Part shown: one piece after another, positions 52,698 to 61,769 of the stretch | How the letters are laid out: every line of letters starts with the position of its first letter | How positions within the stretch are numbered: the stretch's first letter is position 1 | DNA from: Haloferula sp966696705 | GTDB lineage: Bacteria > Verrucomicrobiota > Verrucomicrobiia > Verrucomicrobiales > Akkermansiaceae | Length of the DNA: 64,000 nt | Reading direction: 5' to 3' | Assembly (NCBI GenBank): GCA_966696705.1 | Contig: CBKZPU010000006.1 | Coordinates: forward strand, 8,558-72,557 | Translations under genes and position numbers: made by a program | Notes under the pieces: generated by a model | The model's input: the letters and a program-made list of their open reading frames with translations, nothing else | What the model was told of the DNA's origin: nothing | Database searches by the model: none

Positions 52698-54056
52698 ATG
52701 TGGAAAGGTCGTTTTGCCCAGGATACCTCCTCGCTCGTCCAGCAGTTCGGTGAGTCGATCAGCTATGACTGGCGGCTGTTTCCGCACGACATCGCCGGCT
52801 CGATCGCCCACGCCCGCGCCCAGCAGAATGCCGGTCTTTTGACCGCCGAGGAGTTCGGTGCGATCGAGAAGGGCCTGCTGGAAATCAAGGCCGACATCGA
52901 GACCGGGCGCTTCGAGTTCAAGACCTCGCTCGAGGACATCCACATGAACATCGAGGCCGAGCTGACCAAGCGGATCGGCCCCGCCGGTGCCAAGCTCCAC
53001 ACCGCCCGCTCCCGCAACGACCAGGTCGCCACCGACACCCGGCTCTATTCGCGGACGGAGATCGACCTTTTGTTAGAAGCCCTTTCCGGCCTGCAATCCG
53101 CCTTGCTCGACCGCGCGGAGAAATACGCCGCCACGGTCATTCCGGGCTACACCCACCTCCAGCGCGGCCAGCCGGTGACGGTCGGCCACCACCTGCTCGC
53201 CTATGTGGAAATGTTGGAGCGCGACAAGGGCCGGCTTTCCGATGCCCGCAAACGCCTCAATGTCTCCCCGCTCGGCTCCGGCGCTCTGGCCGGCTCCACC
53301 ATCAATCTCGATCGCCGCGCCATCGCCGCGGAACTCGGCTTCGACGCGGTGACCACCAATTCGATGGATGCCATCGCCGACCGCGACTACATCGCGGAGA
53401 CGCTTTTTGCCATCGGGCTGTGCGGCGTTCACCTGTCGCGCCTCAGCGAGGACCTCATCTTGTGGTGCACCGCCGAATTCGGATTCGTCGTCTTTTCCGA
53501 CGCCCACACCACCGGCTCGTCGCTGATGCCGCAGAAGAAGAACCCCGACGTCTGCGAACTCACCCGCGGCAAGAGCGGCCGCCTGATCGGCAACCTGATG
53601 AACCTGCTGGTCGCCGTGAAGGGGCTGCCGCTCACCTACAATCGCGACCTCCAGGAAGACAAGCCACCACTCTTCGACTCCATCGACACCCTCAAGCTGA
53701 TCCTCGCCGTGAACACCGAAATGGTCGCCGCGATGGAAATCCGCGAGGAGCGCTGCCTCGCCGCAGCCAGCGACCCCATGCTGCTTGCCACCGATCTGGC
53801 CGATTGGCTGGTGAAGCAAGGTGTTCCTTTCCGCCACGCCCACGAACTCGTCGGCACTGCCGTCGCCGAGTCGGTCAAAACCGGCGTGCCGCTCGACAAG
53901 CTGGACCTGACGCAGATCGATGGCACCTACACCGCGGATGCGGGAAGCGTCTTCGACCTCCAGCGAGCCCTGTCCGCCCGAACCAACCCTGGTGCTCCCT
54001 CGATTGGGAACGTGAAAGCGGAGATCGCCCGCTGGAGACAGGCGGGAATCCAGTGA
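52698..54056 (+). CDS. argH: Argininosuccinate lyase
   Basis: ArgH cleaves argininosuccinate to arginine and fumarate, the last step of arginine synthesis. The 452-residue protein shows HMNIEAELTKRIG with TARSRNDQVATD, YTHLQRGQPVTVGHHLLAY, PLGSGALAGSTINLDR and the signature GSSLMPQKKNPDVCELTRG containing the flexible catalytic serine loop. The length is typical. Upstream is the Fur-family regulator; no other arg genes are in the window. Confidence 0.96.
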   Translation: MWKGRFAQDTSSLVQQFGESISYDWRLFPHDIAGSIAHARAQQNAGLLTAEEFGAIEKGLLEIKADIETGRFEFKTSLEDIHMNIEAELTKRIGPAGAKLHTARSRNDQVATDTRLYSRTEIDLLLEALSGLQSALLDRAEKYAATVIPGYTHLQRGQPVTVGHHLLAYVEMLERDKGRLSDARKRLNVSPLGSGALAGSTINLDRRAIAAELGFDAVTTNSMDAIADRDYIAETLFAIGLCGVHLSRLSEDLILWCTAEFGFVVFSDAHTTGSSLMPQKKNPDVCELTRGKSGRLIGNLMNLLVAVKGLPLTYNRDLQEDKPPLFDSIDTLKLILAVNTEMVAAMEIREERCLAAASDPMLLATDLADWLVKQGVPFRHAHELVGTAVAESVKTGVPLDKLDLTQIDGTYTADAGSVFDLQRALSARTNPGAPSIGNVKAEIARWRQAGIQ

Positions 54057-54113
54057 CAAATTCGAAGATAATTTGGAATTCCCCGAAACCATCTCTTCAG
54101 TTAATAGAAGCGG

Positions 54114-54848
54114 GTGAAGTTGAATCACCTCCTCCCCGTCATCCTGGCTATCACCTCCCTGTCCGCGCTCGCGGGACCGGTTTTCGACGTCCGCAGCAGT
54201 GAGGGAAAGGCTCTCAGAATCGAACTCCTTGAAGTCAGCGGCGAAACCGTCACCTTCACCACCGCCGGAGAGAAAGGCGGGAAGGAGCACTCGCTTCCCA
54301 TCGCCCGCTTCGACGCGGGTTCACAGACACGCATCCTCGACGAAGCCAAGGACCTCCCGCCCCGCCTGCCGAAGCTCGATATCGAAGTCGTCGTGTCGAA
54401 GAAGCGGGAGAAAGACGGCTACTACATGGTGAATCAAACGGTGAGCGCCAAGGTGAAGTTGAGGAACCTGAACCCGCGCATAGCCTTCCCAAAATCGAAG
54501 GTCCACCTCACCTACTTCGGACGAAATCGCCGGAATGGAGAGAATTACAAGGTCATGGAACGCAAGTCGTTCGACTGCGAGCTTGCCGCCGGTGCCCAGA
54601 CGGAAGAACCGGTGGAAGGTTTCAAGACCCGCTACGACAGCGACAACAAGGGCTATGGCAACGTCGGCGGCTATCAGTACGACAGCTATCTCCTCGTGAT
54701 CACCGATCAGGAAGGCAATGTGATCGAGGCGAAGACCTCCGATGCCGGAGTCCGCGCCCTGATCGCGAAGGACCGCTCGAAGGCCGCCGTGCTCAACAAG
54801 ACCACCGTGAATACCGTGCTCAACAAGGAGCTGGTGGAGCTGAAGTGA
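54114..54848 (+). CDS. Secreted protein with SHD1-like N-terminal domain
   Basis: The GTG-started 244-residue protein has a signal peptide (LLPVILAITSLSALAG). A ~60-residue domain follows (VFDVRSSEGKALRIELLEV ... LPIARFDAGSQTRI) resembling SLA1 homology domain 1, a small beta-barrel module frequent in Planctomycetes and Verrucomicrobia. The rest (~80-244) is beta-rich, with KVHLTYFGRNRRNG and YDSYLLVITDQEGNV, and looks like an immunoglobulin-like fold. No catalytic motif is seen. It converges on the giant membrane protein gene, 6 bases away. Confidence 0.75.
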   Translation: MKLNHLLPVILAITSLSALAGPVFDVRSSEGKALRIELLEVSGETVTFTTAGEKGGKEHSLPIARFDAGSQTRILDEAKDLPPRLPKLDIEVVVSKKREKDGYYMVNQTVSAKVKLRNLNPRIAFPKSKVHLTYFGRNRRNGENYKVMERKSFDCELAAGAQTEEPVEGFKTRYDSDNKGYGNVGGYQYDSYLLVITDQEGNVIEAKTSDAGVRALIAKDRSKAAVLNKTTVNTVLNKELVELK

Positions 54849-54854
54849 GGCGGT

Positions 54855-57800
54855 TCACGCCGGCTGCTTCCCGGGCCAGCAGAGCCGCACCGCCATGCTC
54901 GCGCCAAGCAGGCAGAGGATGATCCCGAACATCCAGCCGCGCGACTGCTGCGGCTCGATGTCGAGTTCCAGCCGCATCGGCTTGTTGCCGTCCACTTGGA
55001 CGCTCCGCTTGAAGGCGAGCACCGTCCCGCGTTCGGCCATCGTCACATCGAGCGCGGCCGGCGCCGGGTCGGCAGCGAGTTGTTGCGTCACGATGCGGTT
55101 GGCGATCGCTTTCATCGCGGCGTTCTCATCGATCGTGTTGCCTTCCAGCAAGCGATCGAACTGCTGGGGGTCGTAGTTGAGGTTGCCTTGGAGCAGCGGA
55201 TTCTCCTGGGCCGCCTGTTCTAGCTGGGCATTGCCGGTCGGAAGCTCTGCCCTGTTGTCCAGATAGAGCCGTTGGCGACGCGTGTTGAGGGCAAGCGTCG
55301 CCTGCTGGGTCTTCAGGTTGCGGAGTTGGACACGAGCGTCCTCGTTCGAGGCCTGGTCGAGCAGGCCGTTGCGCGCTGCCTTGCTCAAGGCTTGGCCGGC
55401 CTTGTCCTGCTCGCCGGCTTGCATCCACAGGTTCGCTTGATCCAGCAGGGCGACGGCCTCCTGTTTGCCCGCCGCGCGCTGGCGCGAGACATAGCTGCGA
55501 TAGTCCTCCTGCACGACCCTCCGCGACTGCTCTTCCAATTCAAAGTCACCGTGGTGCTTCCTGAGCTTCCAGCCCTCCGGCAAGATCACGCGCCACGTGA
55601 GATTCTCCAGCGGCACATCGAGCCGCGGTCCTTCGAGTACCGTGCCCTTGCCATTCATCGCATACACGAAGCGCACGCTGGCCGGCCGGTCGCCTTCGGG
55701 GGCGGGGTGAACGTGGAACAACCATACGGCGCCCTCCTTCACGAGCGGCACCCCGTCTTCGTTCACCAGCACGTTGTAGAGATCGGCTCCCGCCGGGAGT
55801 TCCAAGCGCAGAGTTCCCTTCTCCGCCACCCGGACATTCAAATCCACCGCCGTCAGTGATGCACCATCCGGCGAAACCAACGTGGTGAGGTTTCCCCGCT
55901 CCACGCGGAGATCCTGCGTCCTTTCCAGTTCGTGGCGCTTCAGGGTCACGGTCAGCGGCCCCTCCACTTCCGCGGCGCGGAAGACTGCCGCCGGGGTTTG
56001 CGCGGAGAAGGCGTCGCGCAGGGATTGCGGGATCATGCCCCAGTCGTTGCGCTGCCAACCGCGCGGCGTGGCCGGGATCTCCATCTTCAAGCGACCGCCA
56101 GCGCGCAGGACGACGAAATACGATGCCTGCCGTACTTCCGCCAGCGCCACCGGCGTGACCGACACTGCATTGCTTGCCGTCTGCTGGAATTCAATATCGG
56201 CCACGGTCTCTCCCGCCACGCCGCGCTGGAAGCGGATCTCCCACAAGCCGTCTTCACCCGCCACTGGCACGAAGTCGCCAACCGCCGGTCCGCTCGCGCG
56301 TACGGTGGCCGTCGTCTTCTCATCGAGTCCGGGGATCCTCACCCGCAGCGATTTCATCGCCGCATTGTCGATGCGATAGGCGAGGCGCACGCGGCTCAAC
56401 GTTTGCCCTTCGCGCAGCGTCAGCTCGTGGAGCACCTGTGCAGTGACCCAGGCATCCAACTTGGTGACCGCGAGGGCGAGGGACCAATCCGCCTGAAGCA
56501 GCTTGAACGCCAGCGCTCCGGGCCGTGGCACGCCTGCCTCGCGCGGATCGAGCTGCGAGACATTGGTGCGCGAAACCGCCCGCACTTGCAGGCCGCGCTC
56601 GGGCACCACGGTCAGCGTGCCGGTTTGCCTTGCGGCCCCACGCAGCGAAACACGCGGCACAGCCCACGACGCCTGCGCACCGGGGAACGGAGCCGCCAGG
56701 GTGATCGAGAAAGCCTGTTCACCGAGCGTCCGGCCATTGAGGTGCAGATTCAGAAGCCGTGTGCCATCGACCGTCGCCTCCGCCCAATGCGCGAGTGCGG
56801 CACCGGTCACCGATTCGACTTCAAAGCCCGCCGGGATCTCCACCTCCAGCTTGAACAAACCCGCCCGCGTGATCGACGCCAGCAGATCGACTGCCAGCAC
56901 CATGCGATCATCGCCGAGCGAAAGTGTCTGCTTCATCTCGGCCCGGAGTTCCGGCGCCACCGGCGTCACCTTCAGCGCCAGCGACGCATCGCCGCCCGTG
57001 TGGCGGTAGGCCCGATGCATCACCGCCAGCGCCCGGCCCTCGCGGTCGTGCGGCACCAGTTGCACGGAGAAGTCATCCAGGTTCACCGCGCTCATGCCCT
57101 TCGCATTCACCCCTTCCGCCTGCGCCTCGTCGCCGAAGCCCAAGCCTAACAAACCCACCGCGCCCGCCGAACCCAGCACCTTCACCGGCTCCAACGTGAG
57201 ATCCACCGGCAACGTGGCGGTGCCGCGCTGCGTGCCGATGGAGAACGCGAATGCCTGCTCCTGCGCCGGCTCGATGCCCACCTTCAACTCACGCGTTTCG
57301 GGATTGAATCGCCAGCTTCCAACCGGTCCGTCAGAAACATCACCGACCGTGAAACCGGCGGGAATCAGCACTGTCAATTCCTTCACCACGCCACGTGACG
57401 GCCGCACGGAAACCCGATGCCGTCCGCTGACCACACCGGGGCCAGGCAAATAGAGGTCATTCGTTTCCACGAAGAAGCGCGTCTCTTCATTCGTCGCATC
57501 GCGCCGTAGAGGACGGGCCTGAAGCGTGATTTCATCGGCCGGGCCAAGCACCAGTTCCGCGCCACTGCCACCATCGATCGCGAATGGCGTGACCTTGGCC
57601 GCACGCGGCGAGACGAACTCCCACCCCGGCTGGTTCCAGCTCACTTTCACGCGCTGCACCGCCGCTGGTCCGACCGGCAATCGCCAACCGTTCTGGGGGG
57701 CCGGCAACGGCATTTCAAAGGTCGCGCGACCAGTCTTTTTGCCATCGGCGCTCGCAACCAGGAAATACGCCTCCGCGTCGCAATGGGCCGCCTTCACGAC

Positions 57801-60800
57801 GCGCCAGCCTTCGCCGGTGAAACCGGTCAACACCGCCGGCGAAGTCAGAAGCAGCACGCGCTCGTCCGCTTTGCCACGCGCTTCCACCTCGATCTCCCCG
57901 GTCAAGCGACCGTCCTGAATCTTCCACGTGTGATGCATCGACTCCGCGGGCAGCAATTCGGCCCCCTTGCTCAAATCCGCACCCGCGAGGAACAACAAGG
58001 CCGTCGCAGCCACCGGCACGGCGCGCTTGCGGAACAGCCCCGCCAATCCCGGCAGACCTTTGCCCAACAGCAGCAGCGCCCCCAAGCCACCGAAGAACAG
58101 CACCGCACCGAAACGCTGGGCCAGAATACCAAGCCCCATCAGCGCAAGCCCGCCCGTCAACGAGAGTGCCAGTTGCTTGCGATTCCACAGCGCATGGACG
58201 ACCAAGGCCGCACCGGCCAATAGCAGCAGCACGCCGGGCACGCTGAGCATCGCTTGCCAGGACGGGACATTGCCAAGCTCCAGCACCACTTGCTTCTCCG
58301 CGGGAACCACCGGTGCGAGGTACTCGAGCGTCGCGATGTTCACGCGCCGTTCGTGAAGCGCCTGCCACGCCAGCCAACATGAAGCCACTCCAGCAAGGAT
58401 GATCAGCAGCACCCCCGGAATCCGCAGGCCGCGGATGCCTTGCAAGATCCAGCCAACCAACGTCACCAGCAACACGGTGAGAGCGCCCGTCCGCGCGCGC
58501 GCGACGATCCACTCGAAGCCCGTTTCGGTGAGCACCGGCTTCGCAGGCCGCAATCCGCCGCGCGGAACAAGCTGGCGGCCTTCGTCACCACTCACCCTCC
58601 ACTCACTGATCACGGTCGGGGCGTAGAGCTGGGGCGCAGCCAGCTCCGGCGAGCGCACGCTGTCGCCCTTCGCACCATAGCGCAGCACCACCTCCACCGG
58701 CTCGTTGGGATCACCCTTCGCGGGAAGCGGCACCAGAATCCTCGATTCGTCGCGACGGGCATTCACCGGTTGGCCATCGACCTTCGACTCCCACAAATGG
58801 TTCCCCTTCGGCAGGGATAGTTCCAATTCAGCACGGCCGCGCGTCTTCACGAAGAAACGGGCATCCGTGACGACTTGGCCGTCGCGCGAGACACGGCTGG
58901 CAAGCTTCGCGAAGTCCACCACCTGATCCTCGGTCTCGCCGCGTTCATACCAGTCGATGGCCATGCGGATCGAAACGTCCCCGGCGGTGTACTGCCATGC
59001 GGCAAGAGTCGGCGCACTGCTCAGCAGCCGGTATTCGGCCGGCAGTTCGGTCGCTTCGAGTGGCAGCACGGAGCCCTCCGCCACCGTCTCCTTCTTGTTC
59101 ACCTGGAGATGACTCACCACCTGGATGTGACCGCGCTCTGACTGGACATCCAGCGGCCTCACCTCTCCCGGGGAGAGAGTTCCACCGCGGGCACTCATCG
59201 GCTGTTCGAAGGTAACCAACACCGTGCCCGAACCAAGCAAGGGCCGGGCAAGCGGGATGACCAGCGTGTCGTCCTCGCGCCGCCAGTCGCGGCCGACGTT
59301 TTGGCCGATGACCTCCACATTGCCCAAGCTCTCCGGCACGCGGATCCGCCACTGGCTCGCCGGAGCACCGACGACGAAGTAGTTCACCAGCACGCTGCCG
59401 GTCACCGCGCCTTCCTTCAACGAGTAGAGATGGAAAACATCCGCCTGCACGCTCTGACCGAGTGCCTCGACCTTCATCGTCGCGCTCCAATCCATCTCAC
59501 GAATCCGGAACGCCTGCTGAAGCCCGGGCTGCTTCTTCGGGAAGTAGTCCACCGGAGTCTCAGCGAGTCCTTTCGTGCCCGCCGGCACCGCACGGAAACC
59601 CGCAGTGACCACCACCCCGACATAGCCGCGCGCTGATTTCGCGCCGGGATGACCGAGCACCGGCAACACCCAATCGCCCGCCGCGGCGGCGAGATTCTTC
59701 TCCAACTTCACCGTGATCAACTGCCGGCCGATCAGTGCCTGACCAAAGAGGATCTTCAGCTCGCGTTTTCCCTCCACGGCATCGGTCGCCACGCTGTAGT
59801 CGGCCACGCCCGCGCCCTCGACCGCGGCCACCGCGAAATCGGCGGGCACCGCCACACTCCACTCGCGCAAGGGTGCCTCGCGAATGTCGAGTTCCAGATC
59901 GCTGGTGATGCGCCGGTCGGTCTCGGCCAGCTCGTGCACGGTCACCTCGGTCACGCCGACTTCCGGAAGCACTTGGTCCGCGGCGACCTCGTAGTCGTAG
60001 TCGGCGGAGGGGAAGCGATAGACGAAGGCCTGACGCAGGTTGTCGTCCTGCTTCGCCCACGGGAATTGCGCCGGCGAAAGCTGCATCAGCCCCTTCTTGG
60101 CAGCGACCTCCAAGCGCACCGCCCCATCGTTCGCCACGCGGAGGTAACCACTATGACGGATCGCCCCGATTGGCGAAAAGCGCGGCGGGGCCAGCTTGGC
60201 GGGGAACGCCCCCAAGGCGGCCTGGGCCTCGATCTCGATGTCCCCGGCGCCCTCGATCGGCCGGCTGAGGCGCACGTCTAACAAACGAGCCCCGCCTTCC
60301 TCGGCCACGCTCCATGCCAGCACCTGCGGCCCTTTCACGGCGAGAATCTCGCCGGTGCCATCGATCCGGATCTTCAGCGACTCCAGCTTCCCTTGCAGCA
60401 CGCGGAAGCCGAGCCGCGAATAGCGCCGCGCGAGGCCCGCGCCGACGCGGGTCTCGGCAATCTCACTGCTGGAGAAGAAGAGCGCGCCATCGCCTTCCTT
60501 GCGGCCGCTCTTCCACGCCAGTCCGGCGCGGCCAGTAGCGGGAAGGAAGCCGGTCCAAGTTCCTTCACGACGCTCGGGAACCACCGCTTCATCGGGCTTG
60601 AACGAAACACCTTCATCAAGCCCTGCAAGACGTACCGGCACCACCGCGCCACCATGCAGCTTGAAATCGACGCCGCGCCAATCGCCTTGGCGACCGAGCG
60701 GAGCTTCGAACGAAAGGACGATTGGAAAGCTTCCCTCGCGCTCGCCGACCAGCTCGTGAACGTAGCTCTCGCCGGACTTCTTCAGCCGGATGAACCAGCC

Positions 60801-61670
60801 CTCGCCGGAGGTCGCTCCGCTGAGCGCGACTCCCTCTAGCAAGGTCATCGCCTCGCCGGCCTTCACGACACGCACCTCCCCTTTCAGCACGAACGAGACA
60901 CTGGTGGCGTCAGCGGTCACCTGCCCGTCGAGTGTGGCATTCGTCAGCTCCACCGCCCGCGGGGCGGCTCCCTTGAGTTCGACCTTCACGTTCAGCCGCG
61001 CGGCGACACTCCCGCTGAAGCGCTGGATCTCGGCATCGCCTTGGAGCGACTGGAGGCCTTCCACCGCCAACACCCGCGGTGCGGTGGTGCCGTCGCCGGC
61101 AAGGCTGACTATCGAGGCAAAGCCGACCGCCGCACCCGGTCCGGGAAGCAGCAGATCGAGGGGCTGCTTGGTATCGCCATGCAGCGAAGTGATGGCGACG
61201 TCGAACTCCTTCGGCGTTTCCGCCTTCGGGTCGGCGGGCAGCTCCGGCTTGAGATCGAGGAAGCGCGTGCCATCGGCCTCGCGGCGGACCGTCCACGTCT
61301 TCAAGCCCATACCCGTCACGCCGGTGATTTCACCAACGCCAGTTAGACCAAGGCTGAGCACTTCCGGCCTGCCCTGGTGAACGCGCAGCTTGGCGGTGAT
61401 GGTTCCCTCGACTTTGTCGATGCCGGCCTTGATCGCGGTGTCGGTCCGTGCGGAGAAGAATAGCGGCACCGGCTTCTCCCGATCCACGGGCACCAAAACG
61501 ATCTTCTCCTCCTGGGCCGGAGCGAAGCCACCTAACAACGCTGCGATCACAAGCCACGTGGTCCCGGCTTTAGCCTTACGAAGCCAGCTCCAAAGCCCGC
61601 TTCCACCAGGGGCGGACTTTCCAGAACCATTCGGTCCGCTTGAAGGCGGGACTACATACGCGGTGTTCAT
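54855..61670 (-). CDS. Giant membrane-anchored protein with internal duplication, function unknown
   Basis: A 2271-residue protein. It has an N-terminal signal/anchor (TTWLVIAALLGGFAPAQ, ~39-55) and a ~1000-residue beta-rich extracytoplasmic half. A cluster of five or six helices follows at ~1080-1240 (for example ALTVLLVTLVGWILQGI, AMLSVPGVLLLLAGAAL), then a second ~950-residue beta-rich half, a helical region near 2080-2180 and a final helix (WMFGIILCLLGASMAV). Segments at ~493 and ~1670 share the pattern A-P/V-PR-F/V-S-x2-GA-x-R-x2-G-x-L, followed by a QL-x-P block and an AF...DW/Y block. It is probably downstream in an operon with the VWA gene (99-base gap). Confidence 0.85.
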   Translation of the reverse strand: MNTAYVVPPSSGPNGSGKSAPGGSGLWSWLRKAKAGTTWLVIAALLGGFAPAQEEKIVLVPVDREKPVPLFFSARTDTAIKAGIDKVEGTITAKLRVHQGRPEVLSLGLTGVGEITGVTGMGLKTWTVRREADGTRFLDLKPELPADPKAETPKEFDVAITSLHGDTKQPLDLLLPGPGAAVGFASIVSLAGDGTTAPRVLAVEGLQSLQGDAEIQRFSGSVAARLNVKVELKGAAPRAVELTNATLDGQVTADATSVSFVLKGEVRVVKAGEAMTLLEGVALSGATSGEGWFIRLKKSGESYVHELVGEREGSFPIVLSFEAPLGRQGDWRGVDFKLHGGAVVPVRLAGLDEGVSFKPDEAVVPERREGTWTGFLPATGRAGLAWKSGRKEGDGALFFSSSEIAETRVGAGLARRYSRLGFRVLQGKLESLKIRIDGTGEILAVKGPQVLAWSVAEEGGARLLDVRLSRPIEGAGDIEIEAQAALGAFPAKLAPPRFSPIGAIRHSGYLRVANDGAVRLEVAAKKGLMQLSPAQFPWAKQDDNLRQAFVYRFPSADYDYEVAADQVLPEVGVTEVTVHELAETDRRITSDLELDIREAPLREWSVAVPADFAVAAVEGAGVADYSVATDAVEGKRELKILFGQALIGRQLITVKLEKNLAAAAGDWVLPVLGHPGAKSARGYVGVVVTAGFRAVPAGTKGLAETPVDYFPKKQPGLQQAFRIREMDWSATMKVEALGQSVQADVFHLYSLKEGAVTGSVLVNYFVVGAPASQWRIRVPESLGNVEVIGQNVGRDWRREDDTLVIPLARPLLGSGTVLVTFEQPMSARGGTLSPGEVRPLDVQSERGHIQVVSHLQVNKKETVAEGSVLPLEATELPAEYRLLSSAPTLAAWQYTAGDVSIRMAIDWYERGETEDQVVDFAKLASRVSRDGQVVTDARFFVKTRGRAELELSLPKGNHLWESKVDGQPVNARRDESRILVPLPAKGDPNEPVEVVLRYGAKGDSVRSPELAAPQLYAPTVISEWRVSGDEGRQLVPRGGLRPAKPVLTETGFEWIVARARTGALTVLLVTLVGWILQGIRGLRIPGVLLIILAGVASCWLAWQALHERRVNIATLEYLAPVVPAEKQVVLELGNVPSWQAMLSVPGVLLLLAGAALVVHALWNRKQLALSLTGGLALMGLGILAQRFGAVLFFGGLGALLLLGKGLPGLAGLFRKRAVPVAATALLFLAGADLSKGAELLPAESMHHTWKIQDGRLTGEIEVEARGKADERVLLLTSPAVLTGFTGEGWRVVKAAHCDAEAYFLVASADGKKTGRATFEMPLPAPQNGWRLPVGPAAVQRVKVSWNQPGWEFVSPRAAKVTPFAIDGGSGAELVLGPADEITLQARPLRRDATNEETRFFVETNDLYLPGPGVVSGRHRVSVRPSRGVVKELTVLIPAGFTVGDVSDGPVGSWRFNPETRELKVGIEPAQEQAFAFSIGTQRGTATLPVDLTLEPVKVLGSAGAVGLLGLGFGDEAQAEGVNAKGMSAVNLDDFSVQLVPHDREGRALAVMHRAYRHTGGDASLALKVTPVAPELRAEMKQTLSLGDDRMVLAVDLLASITRAGLFKLEVEIPAGFEVESVTGAALAHWAEATVDGTRLLNLHLNGRTLGEQAFSITLAAPFPGAQASWAVPRVSLRGAARQTGTLTVVPERGLQVRAVSRTNVSQLDPREAGVPRPGALAFKLLQADWSLALAVTKLDAWVTAQVLHELTLREGQTLSRVRLAYRIDNAAMKSLRVRIPGLDEKTTATVRASGPAVGDFVPVAGEDGLWEIRFQRGVAGETVADIEFQQTASNAVSVTPVALAEVRQASYFVVLRAGGRLKMEIPATPRGWQRNDWGMIPQSLRDAFSAQTPAAVFRAAEVEGPLTVTLKRHELERTQDLRVERGNLTTLVSPDGASLTAVDLNVRVAEKGTLRLELPAGADLYNVLVNEDGVPLVKEGAVWLFHVHPAPEGDRPASVRFVYAMNGKGTVLEGPRLDVPLENLTWRVILPEGWKLRKHHGDFELEEQSRRVVQEDYRSYVSRQRAAGKQEAVALLDQANLWMQAGEQDKAGQALSKAARNGLLDQASNEDARVQLRNLKTQQATLALNTRRQRLYLDNRAELPTGNAQLEQAAQENPLLQGNLNYDPQQFDRLLEGNTIDENAAMKAIANRIVTQQLAADPAPAALDVTMAERGTVLAFKRSVQVDGNKPMRLELDIEPQQSRGWMFGIILCLLGASMAVRLCWPGKQPA

Positions 61671-61769
61671 AACATGAAGGGTGTGCAGGGAGAGAACGCC
61701 GCCGGTTTGCCGGCGACGGGTAAATCTTCTGTAAAAGGCTCGCGACGGGATGCCGCGGCCAAGGTCGGG

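Noticed and set aside
61671..61769. GCCGG-TTTG-CCGGC hairpin between the VWA gene and the giant membrane protein gene
   Set aside because: Short stem with no T-run; such stems arise often by chance at this GC content, so no terminator is claimed.
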